This document shows positions 43,299 to 50,533 of a DNA stretch of 64,000 bases, one piece after another (position 1 is the stretch's first letter; the number at the start of each line of letters is the position of its first letter). This DNA comes from G965216255 sp965216255 (lineage in GTDB: Bacteria; Bacteroidota; Rhodothermia; Rhodothermales; Bin80), in contig OZ244148.1 in the NCBI GenBank assembly GCA_965216255.1, positions 4,030,001 through 4,094,000 of the forward strand, in the 5' to 3' direction. The position numbers and the translations under genes are program-made. The notes under the pieces were generated by a model. It was given only the letters and a program-made list of their open reading frames with translations. It had not been told where the DNA came from and searched no databases.

Positions 43299-44262
43299 TC
43301 TTGGAGTTCTATTTGAGCGGGGGCGTGGTGTGGTGCAGGACTACCAGGAGGCAGCAAAGTGGTATAGAAAGGCTGCAGAACAGGAAACGGCTTCGTCTCA
43401 ATACAACCTAGGCCTTGGATATCTCCTTGGATCAGGTGTGGTTCAAGACAAGCGAGAGGCAGTGCAGTGGATGCAGAAGGCTGCAGAACAGGGGCACGTG
43501 ACAGCCCAATACAACTTGGGAGCTGCCTACTCTATGGGGATGGGCATAGCGCGGAACGAGCGAGAGGCTAGGAAGTGGTTCCATATGGCGGCGGCACAGG
43601 GGCAAGCTGATGCTCAATACGAGCTGGGTCTCACATACTTCAATGGCATAGACGTAGAGAAGAACGGAATAGAAGCCGCAAAGTGGTTGCGACGAGCGGC
43701 GGAACAAGGACATGTCAAGGCCCAGAGCAGCTTGGGTCTACTGTATTTCAAAGGAAGGGGTGTAGCACAAGAGCACTTGGAAGCCGCAGAGTGGTTTCGG
43801 CAAGCTGCTGACCAAGGACACGCGGCGGCTCAATACAACCTTGGCCTTATGTACAACGAGGGACATGGCGTGGAGCAGGACAGGCGGGAGGCTAGGAAGT
43901 GGTTCCACAGAGCTGCGGATCAAGGAGACTCTGGGGCCCAATTCAACCTTGGTGTACACTACTTTCATGGGATGGGCGTGGAGCAGGATGAGGAGAGGCC
44001 GCGAAGTGGTTCCATAAGGCGGCAGCACAGGGACATGCCCACGCTCAACACAGCCTGGGACTCATGTACGACGAAGGATGGGGTGTGGAACAAGACTATA
44101 AAGGCTTATGCATGGGCGTGCCTAGCTGATGCCGGAGGCCATGCGGATGCTGTTGGGGAAAAAAGGGAGCTTCGGTGGAAAATGACAGCAAGCCAAGTGG
44201 CCGATGCGGAGAAACTGGCCGCTGATTTGCTCAGTCACATTCAGCCCTCGCAGTCACAGTAG
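43246..44262 (+). CDS. Sel1-repeat (SLR) protein, N-terminally truncated
   Basis: A 338-residue protein made of about eight 36-residue Sel1 repeats (A-x-KW-x-x-x-AAEQGHxxAQYNLGxxYxxGxGVxQD...), for example AAEWFRQAADQGHAAAQYNL. Such proteins are alpha-solenoid scaffolds, usually secreted; here the frame starts in mid-repeat (MKWYQMAAEKGHAIAQHNLG, GTG start) and lacks a signal peptide. Near 43997 the frame slips so that one repeat is read as EERPRSGSIRRQHRDMPT and so on. The correct repeat (AAKWFHKAAAQGHAHAQHSL) is in another frame until about 44100, after which the original frame returns (YAWACLADAGG). Two compensating indels are thus present. Confidence 0.7.
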   Translation: MKWYQMAAEKGHAIAQHNLGVLFERGRGVVQDYQEAAKWYRKAAEQETASSQYNLGLGYLLGSGVVQDKREAVQWMQKAAEQGHVTAQYNLGAAYSMGMGIARNEREARKWFHMAAAQGQADAQYELGLTYFNGIDVEKNGIEAAKWLRRAAEQGHVKAQSSLGLLYFKGRGVAQEHLEAAEWFRQAADQGHAAAQYNLGLMYNEGHGVEQDRREARKWFHRAADQGDSGAQFNLGVHYFHGMGVEQDEERPRSGSIRRQHRDMPTLNTAWDSCTTKDGVWNKTIKAYAWACLADAGGHADAVGEKRELRWKMTASQVADAEKLAADLLSHIQPSQSQ

Positions 44263-44465
44263 TGACCTGAATTCTGTTTCATACCTACGTTGACTACTAT
44301 TCCCCGCTACCTCTACTCGGCCCAGCCACGTCAGGCTCTGAGAACTGTCCGAAGTCACGCTGCGGGAGTGTTCATGATACCCTTGTAGCGGCAGTTAAGC
44401 GGTGTTGGCGGGATTGGTTGCCTACATTAAGGAGTGGAATTGCGGGCCTCGTTTACTGGTTCGCG

Positions 44466-44501
44466 GTGAATGCAACATACTGATCTTTATGTTGCATTCA
44501 C
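44466..44501. terminator. 14-bp perfect hairpin
   Basis: GTGAATGCAACATA, loop CTGATCTT, TATGTTGCATTCAC. It lies about 200 bases after the Sel1 gene, within non-coding sequence 44263-44669 that holds nothing else I can support. No T-run follows. It could be a terminator, an insertion target or a mobile-element end. Confidence 0.45.
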
Positions 44502-44669
44502 GGGGGCGCTGCGTATGTGCAGAGGGGCGGAGAGGGGCGGATCCGGCAGGGGCGCCTATGTGTGCTGGAGCCCGCACACATGCGCCTGAAACTGCCCATA
44601 AGTGGCAAAACAGGGCCGGAATGCGGCACACGCGGCCAAGAGAACGCCCCTGAAGTGCCGGTCCGGCGG

Positions 44670-44727
44670 GTAAATTACGTCCGGACGCATCCCGGTGCGA
44701 CGAAGGCCGCGAGAAGCGGCCCTGCCG
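44670..44727 (+). repeat. Dispersed repeat R1, copy e, interrupted by a group II intron
   Basis: TACGTCCGGACGCATCCCGG followed by TGCGACGAAGGCCGCGAGAA matches the R1 core. The match ends where the group II intron begins (GTGTGCC at 44728), suggesting that the intron landed in a copy of R1. Confidence 0.6.
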
Positions 44728-45387
44728 GTGTGCCAGGCATGATCAACAGCTTGGAGGTGCAAGTCCTCTATCCAGCCAGATGGCGGCGAAGGATTAGCGA
44801 AGCGCAAGGGCGTCGTCGTGAGGCGGGGTCTGAAGGAAGCGTGTAGCAAACCCGCGACCTGATGAACAAGAACCGAATACGAGGCCTACCCGATCGGACG
44901 AGCGAGCCGGTTATCGCAAAGTCCGCGTCATCTATGCGTCGGGGTGGTAGATTCGGCAGGTGTGCGGGGAAGGCGGTTGGTCTTACCCTGGGAGATCTGC
45001 GTTGTGTCCGGCCAAGCCGGACTGAACGTGTCGTAAGGCACGTGACCGCAACGCAGAAGTCAGCAGAGGGCATAGTAGTCGGCTTAGCCGACGAAGGCCC
45101 GAACAATGGACAGGGGTAGTAGGACGGCAAGCTCATGCGAGCAATGCGGCAGAAAATCCAGCTAACGCTGCCTTTTGCGTGGGACAGCCCCGGTGAATCC
45201 GGCGGTGCCCGTGGGGAAGGGACCGAAGTTTGCACGGCGCAACCCGAATCCGAACTCCCGGCACGTAGCGGCCTGGTGGCCCTGGCACCCAAGTCGGTTT
45301 GCTCAAGTCCATTGAACCGCCGTGTACGGACCCGTACGCACGGTGGTGTGGGGGGGTGGGGGCCGTGAGGCCCCCACCTATCCCGAT
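44728..45387 (+). mobile_element. Remnant group II intron (660 nt), maturase gene mostly deleted
   Basis: The 5' end GTGTGCCAGGC and the downstream GGAGGTGCAAGTCCTCTA parallel the intron at 51716. Domain I-III-like sequence (GAAGGAAGCGTGTAGCAAAC, CGCAACGCAGAAGTCAGCAG) is followed by the N-terminus of a group II reverse transcriptase (MRQKIQLTLPFAWDSPGESG, from about 45147). The reverse-transcriptase body is missing. Domain V is intact: GAACCGCCGTGTACGGACCC then GTACGCACGGTGG. Domain VI (GGGGGCC...GGCCCCCACC) follows, ending CTATCCCGAT. The 3' end lies 5 bases from the stop codon of the converging LRR-protease gene. It cannot make its own maturase. Confidence 0.75.
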
Positions 45388-45391
45388 CGCC

Positions 45392-48300
45392 TTACCGGAC
45401 GCGTACGAAGCGCCCTGCGTGCACCGACGTGCCCTCGGGCGATGCCGCGACGAGGCGGTAGAAATACAGCCCCGAGGAGAGGGCGGATCCGCTCACCTCG
45501 ATCGTCCTGCTCCGCCCCGCGGCAAGGGCTTCTTCCGGCAGCATGAGCACGCGCCTGCCCGTCAGGTCCAGCACTTCCACCGTTACCCGGGCAGGCCAGG
45601 GCAGGTCGAATGCTAGGCGGGTGACGTGGCGGAAGGGATTGGGATGGTTGCCGTGCACGGCGAATTCGGAGGGGATGTCCCCTGCGCCGAGGATGTGCAA
45701 GGGCGAGAGGACTTCGATGGCAAAGGTGAGGCTGTCCGCGCGGCCGTCGGCATCGGTGGCGGCATAGGTGTACGCGGTCCTGGCCAGCAGTTCGGTGGGC
45801 GTGCCACTGATGGTGCGGGTTGAGTCGTCGAAGATAAGTCCCGCCGGCAGCGTGGGCCTCAGGCTGTAGGCATAGGGTTCGCTGCCACCGGCTGCCTCGG
45901 GAAAAACCAGCGGCGCGACGGCCTCGTCGCGGGTGAAACTCTGGTCCGGGATGTCCCCTGCGCCGAGGATGTGCAAGGGCGAGAGGACTTCGATGGCAAA
46001 GGTGAGGCTGTCCGCGCGGCCGTCGGCATCGGTGGCGGCGTAGGTGTACGCGGTCCTGGCCAGCAGTTCGGTGGGCGTGCCACTGATGGTGCGGGTTGAG
46101 TCGTCGAAGATAAGTCCCGCCGGCAGCGTGGGCCTCAGGCTGTAGGCATAGGGTTCGCTGCCACCGGCTGCCTCGGGAAAAACCAGCGGCGCGACGGCCT
46201 CGTCGCGGGTGAAACTCTGGTCCGGGATGTCCTCTGCGAAGTACACGCCCGTGCAGGTGGGGCTGTCCACGTCCGTCTTGCCGCGAAGCCACGCCTGGAA
46301 CGCCTCGTCCTGCGGGGCGCAAAGGGCTTGGCCGTGAAAGTGTAATCCGTTCAGGTTTGTCAGCTGCATGAGGCTTCTGGGCAGCTTGCCGGTAAGCTCA
46401 TTGCCGTTCAGAGCCAGCCATACCAGCTCGGAGAGGTTCCCCAGTTCAGGCGGTACGGGTCCGGACAGCGCATTGTTTTCCAGGCTCAGCACTTGCAGCT
46501 TTGCGAGGTTTCCCAGTTCAGGAGGTATGGCCCCCGACAGATTGTTGCTTTCCAGTCTCAGGTGTTCCAGCTTTGCGAGGTTTCCCAGTTCAGGAGGTAT
46601 GGCCCCCGACAGCGCATTGTCCGCCAGGAACAGATTCTGCAGATTTACGAGCTGTCCCAGTTCGGCGGGTATGGCCCCCGACAGCTCGTTGTGTCCCAGT
46701 TTCAGCCGTCGCAGTTCGGAGAGTTTTCCGAGTTCGGGCGGAATGGGCCCCGACAGGCCGTTCTCGTACATCTCCACCCAGCTCAGATGAGCGAGGTTTC
46801 CGAGTTCGGCGGGAATAGGCCCGGACAGATTGTTGCTTTGCAGCGTCAGGCTTTTCAGCTGAGCGAGTTTTCCGAGTTCGGGCGGAATGGGCCCCGACAG
46901 ATTGTTGCTTTCCAGTCTCAGGCGTTCCAGTTGAGCGAGTTTTCCGAGTTCGGGCGGAATGGGCCCCGACAGATTGTTGCTTCGCAGAACCAGCTCCTGC
47001 AGTTCAGGCAAGTTTCCCAGTTCGGCGGGAATGGGCCCGGACAGATTATTGTCATCCGCAGTCAACGCCCGCAGCCGCGCGAGCCGTCCCAGTTCGGCGG
47101 GAATGGGCCCGGACAGCTCGTTGTACTGTAGCCTCAGCCACCCCAGCTCAGAGAGGTTTCCGAGTTCGGCGGGAATAGGTCCGGACAGATTGTTGCGTCG
47201 CAGCGTCAGGCTTTTCAGCTGAGCGAGTTTTCCGAGTTCGGGCGGAATGGGCCCCGACAGATTGTTGCTTTCCAGTTTCAGGCGTTCCAGTTGTGCGAGT
47301 TGCCCCAGTTCGGGCGGTATGGGTCCGGACAGATTGTTCTCAAACAGGGTCAGCCGTTTCAGTCGCGAGAGTTTTCCCAGTTCGGCGGGAATGGGCCCGG
47401 AAAGGTCATTCTCGTGCAGATACAGCAATTTCAGCTGAGCGAGTTTTCCGAGTTCGGGCGGAATGGGTCCAGACAGATTGTTCTCAAACAGGGTCAGTGA
47501 TTCCAGTCGCGAGAGTTTTCCGAGTTCGGGCGGAATGGGTCCAGACAGATAATTCTGTCCCAGCGCCAGCATTTCCAGCCGTAAGAGGTTTCCGAATTCG
47601 GTGGGAATCTCTCCGGAAAGGTTGTTGCAGCAGAGAATCAGCCACTCCAGTCGCGAGAGTTTTCCCAGTTCAGGCGGAATGGCCCCCGACAGCGCATTTT
47701 CCGACAGGAACAGCGTTTCCAGTTGCGAGAGGTTACCCAGCTCCTCCGGGATCTTTCCTGTCAGGGCATTGCTATACAGCAACAGGGTCCGTAACAGGGT
47801 GAGCTGACCGAGCTCAGCGGGTATGGGCCCTGTTAGTGCATTGTTACGAAGCCATAGCTGTTGGATTTCTGTGAGGAGTCCCAGTTCGAGCGGTAGCGTC
47901 CCTGCCAGGTTATTGTCGTTCAAATGCAGCGTAATCAGCCAGCCATCCCTTGCCGTGACTCCTCTCCATCTTTCCAGTTCGCTCAGCGTAGGCACTCTGG
48001 TGATGTCCCAGTATTCATTGTACTTCCAGCTATCACCGTCGGTAGCCAAATACAGTGCGCTCAGCGCCTCGTGCACGATGTCGAGCCGCCTGTTTATGGC
48101 CAGCGTGAAGTAGTCGACCTCATCGGTGAACGCACCGTCCGTGACGTGCGCAAAGAGCCGTATGCGCTCGTTGGCGGGCGGGTCCGCGCCGACGGAAAAC
48201 CGCAGGCGGACGGTCCGGGAGGCGCCGCTTGCCAGGTAACCGACGGCGTGTTCGGACCGTGACAGGTCCAGGTACGGGTACGGCCGGGCCGCCGAGAGCC

Positions 48301-49876
48301 CTATGCTGAGCTGCTTCGCATCCGCCAGGTGATTGGTGACGGTGGCCGTGATGGTGATCTCTTCGCCGGGGGCGATCACGCTGTCGCCGTCTGCCTCCTG
48401 CCACGACCAGTCCGTTACGCGCACGCCGGGACGCGCGTGCCGCTGCACGGCTGTTTCGGCATTGACAAAGCCGCTTCCGAGGCGTCCGGCATGGCCCGGA
48501 TTGTCCGCATCCATGTTGTCGCTTGCCAGCCGCACCTTCTCTCGCAGCGCGTCCACCGACAGGTGGGGAAAGCGGGTCTTCACGAGGGCGGCCACGCCGC
48601 TTACCAGGGGCGCCGCAAAGGAGGTGCCCTCCAACGACCGGCTGTAGCCGTCATCCGGCGCCGTCGTGACGATGCCTTCGCCGGGCGCATAGACGTTCAC
48701 CTCTTTGCCGTAGTTGGAGAAGGCCGCCAGCAGGCGCGTATCGCGCTCCGTCGCCCCCACGGACAACACGCGCGGATGGGCCGCCGGATACGGGGGAAAG
48801 AACCGCGTGCCCATGTCCTCTGCCCCGTTGCCGGCCGCGGCCACGACCAGGGCGCCGTGGGCGGTGGCGAAGTCCAGCGCTTCCGTGATCATCTTCAGTT
48901 CCTGCTCGCGGGGCGACCCGGACCAGCTGACGTTGATGACATCGGCGCCGTTGGAGGCGGCGTACAGGATGCCCCTGTAGCCGTGGCAGACGGTTTCCCG
49001 GTCGGGGCAGCCCACGTTGACGTGCATCACCTTGGCATTCCATGCCGCGCCGGCAATGCCGATGCCGTTGTCGGTGGCCGCGCTTGCGGCGCCCGCCACG
49101 GCCGTGCCGTGCCACGCGCTGATGGGCGTCTGGGGCAGTCCCGTCGGGTCGTTGTCGCTGTCGTCCTCGTTGGCCAGGTTGACGCCGTGCACGTCGTCCC
49201 GGAAGCCGTTCACGTCGTCATCCCTGCCATTGCCAGGTATCTCGCCGGGATTGGTCCACACGTTGGAGACAAGGTCCTCGTGGCGCCAGTCGCCGCCACC
49301 GTCCACGATAGCGATCACCACGGGCGGGGCGCTCATGCCCTCTTCCCCGCGGGTGCTGCCCGCCCGGACGACGTCCCATGCCTCGGGCAGGCGCAGGTGC
49401 CCGAGATACGTCTGTTCGCCGAAGAGCGAATCATCGGGCAGGGCCATGGGCCCTAGGAAGCGATTGACCAGCAGCGGTTCGGCATAGGTGACGCCCTCGG
49501 CGCGGGCGAGCGTCCGCGCGACAGTCAGCGGCTCCTCGTCCGCGCTGTAGCGCACGTAGTAGGTGCGGCGCAGCGCCATCAGGTTGCGCTCGGTCTCCGG
49601 CTTGGGCTCCACATGGTCCAGGAACGCAAAGGGACGCTCGATGGAGGTGACCCCGAACGGGGACGCCGCGCGGTCAAAGGCGGCCAGTCCCGTCTTGGCG
49701 GCCCCTTCCAGGGTGGCGGTGCCGGGATCGAACTGGACCACGACCACGCCGGGCTCGAACGCCGGCTCCTGCTGCGCCAGGGCCGCCGGCGCCATGATGG
49801 CTACAACCAAAAGAAGGGCCGTCCTGGTGAAGGACAGGATGCCCCCGGGTCCGTATGCCGATGGAGGGTCTCTCAT
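45392..49876 (-). CDS. Secreted subtilisin-like protease with 22 LRRs, Ig-like repeats and T9SS sorting domain
   Basis: About 1494 residues. The signal peptide (FTRTALLLVVAIMAPAALAQ) follows the ATG at 49876. A propeptide-like region precedes an S8 catalytic domain with the full triad: Asp in VVIAIVDGGGDWRHEDL, His in WHGTAVAGAAS, Ser in GTSFAAPLVSGVAAL. Then come a CARDB-like segment, 22 leucine-rich repeats of the plant/LRR_8 type (consensus NNLSGPIPPELGKLAQLKSL), two almost identical 92-residue Ig-like/cadherin-like domains (DQSFTRDEAVAPLVFPEAAG...) and a C-terminal T9SS type A sorting domain (NHPNPFRHVTRLAFDLPWPA ... LSSGLYFYRLVA). It would be exported across the outer membrane and attached to or released from the surface. 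Substrates are unknown. An upstream extension to 50050 is rejected. Confidence 0.9.
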   Translation of the reverse strand: MRDPPSAYGPGGILSFTRTALLLVVAIMAPAALAQQEPAFEPGVVVVQFDPGTATLEGAAKTGLAAFDRAASPFGVTSIERPFAFLDHVEPKPETERNLMALRRTYYVRYSADEEPLTVARTLARAEGVTYAEPLLVNRFLGPMALPDDSLFGEQTYLGHLRLPEAWDVVRAGSTRGEEGMSAPPVVIAIVDGGGDWRHEDLVSNVWTNPGEIPGNGRDDDVNGFRDDVHGVNLANEDDSDNDPTGLPQTPISAWHGTAVAGAASAATDNGIGIAGAAWNAKVMHVNVGCPDRETVCHGYRGILYAASNGADVINVSWSGSPREQELKMITEALDFATAHGALVVAAAGNGAEDMGTRFFPPYPAAHPRVLSVGATERDTRLLAAFSNYGKEVNVYAPGEGIVTTAPDDGYSRSLEGTSFAAPLVSGVAALVKTRFPHLSVDALREKVRLASDNMDADNPGHAGRLGSGFVNAETAVQRHARPGVRVTDWSWQEADGDSVIAPGEEITITATVTNHLADAKQLSIGLSAARPYPYLDLSRSEHAVGYLASGASRTVRLRFSVGADPPANERIRLFAHVTDGAFTDEVDYFTLAINRRLDIVHEALSALYLATDGDSWKYNEYWDITRVPTLSELERWRGVTARDGWLITLHLNDNNLAGTLPLELGLLTEIQQLWLRNNALTGPIPAELGQLTLLRTLLLYSNALTGKIPEELGNLSQLETLFLSENALSGAIPPELGKLSRLEWLILCCNNLSGEIPTEFGNLLRLEMLALGQNYLSGPIPPELGKLSRLESLTLFENNLSGPIPPELGKLAQLKLLYLHENDLSGPIPAELGKLSRLKRLTLFENNLSGPIPPELGQLAQLERLKLESNNLSGPIPPELGKLAQLKSLTLRRNNLSGPIPAELGNLSELGWLRLQYNELSGPIPAELGRLARLRALTADDNNLSGPIPAELGNLPELQELVLRSNNLSGPIPPELGKLAQLERLRLESNNLSGPIPPELGKLAQLKSLTLQSNNLSGPIPAELGNLAHLSWVEMYENGLSGPIPPELGKLSELRRLKLGHNELSGAIPAELGQLVNLQNLFLADNALSGAIPPELGNLAKLEHLRLESNNLSGAIPPELGNLAKLQVLSLENNALSGPVPPELGNLSELVWLALNGNELTGKLPRSLMQLTNLNGLHFHGQALCAPQDEAFQAWLRGKTDVDSPTCTGVYFAEDIPDQSFTRDEAVAPLVFPEAAGGSEPYAYSLRPTLPAGLIFDDSTRTISGTPTELLARTAYTYAATDADGRADSLTFAIEVLSPLHILGAGDIPDQSFTRDEAVAPLVFPEAAGGSEPYAYSLRPTLPAGLIFDDSTRTISGTPTELLARTAYTYAATDADGRADSLTFAIEVLSPLHILGAGDIPSEFAVHGNHPNPFRHVTRLAFDLPWPARVTVEVLDLTGRRVLMLPEEALAAGRSRTIEVSGSALSSGLYFYRLVAASPEGTSVHAGRFVRVR
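45675..46226. repeat. 276-bp tandem duplication inside the LRR-protease gene
   Basis: 45675-45950 and 45951-46226 are identical except for one base that I can see (CATAGG versus CGTAGG). The unit is exactly 92 codons and encodes one Ig-like domain, so the reading frame is kept. Near-identity points to a very recent duplication or ongoing domain-number change. Confidence 0.93.
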
Positions 49877-50533
49877 TCGGAGATGGCAGAAGGATGCATG
49901 CTGCAGGCGCATTCGGTGCAAGGGGGGCAGCGGCTCTGGAGGACAGCATAGAATATACGCCGCGCACGCGCGGAGGGTGCCTGTTTGCCCTTTGGGATCG
50001 CACACGCTGCCGGGACGGATTCTCTGCCTTTTCGCATGTGCCCGGCGCAATCAGGCAGCAGCACGAATTGTTCCCGGCTTCGGACCGCCGGACGGCATGC
50101 ACGCACCGCGGAACGCAGGGCCGGAATCGGCCGGAGCACCCCGTACGCTTCGCAAGGCATCTTCAAAAAGGGTTGGTGATCGTTTTTCCGAACCGCTGCC
50201 ATGACCGGCTGCACCCGTAAATCACTTGCCACCCCGGATCCGACAATCCCGCGCGACGGCGACACTGTGGCGCTGGCAAGCCCATCTTTACCATTTGGCG
50301 GCTGAATTTGAAGGTCGGCAATAATCGCAGTTAATTATTTCGAGAGCTTTTTAGGGATGAGCCCCCAATTTAGGCCTGTTTTGCCGGAATTTCTGGTGCT
50401 TGGCCCCACCAGAACCCCACAAGCTCCCACCAACGCACCATTTTTGAGATTCACAGAAATTGAAATACGAATGTTGTGCCATAAAATATGGATGGCTATT
50501 GCGGGCAGTGGTTCCCGGCCCTATCTTCCCCCT
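49877..50533. other. Non-coding stretch between protease gene and IS1634 element
   Basis: No gene is supported; the open frames here are unrelated to known proteins. It should contain the promoter of the protease gene (minus strand) and the left end of the transposon. The part around 50320-50470 is AT-rich (TTAATTATTTCGAGAGC). I cannot fix the terminal inverted repeat by eye. Confidence 0.4.

Noticed and set aside
44695..44727. GTGCGAC at 44695 as the 5' end of the group II intron
   Set aside because: Sequence on both sides of it matches repeat R1 copies that have no intron. The intron start fits better at GTGTGCC (44728), which parallels the intron at 51716.
45378..46322. Long minus-strand frame of 314 codons with repeats
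   Set aside because: It is an out-of-frame shadow of the LRR-protease gene; its repetitiveness comes from the 276-bp duplication.
46493..47802. Plus-strand repetitive frames opposite the LRR region
   Set aside because: They mirror the leucine-rich repeats in antisense and have no independent start signal or family match.
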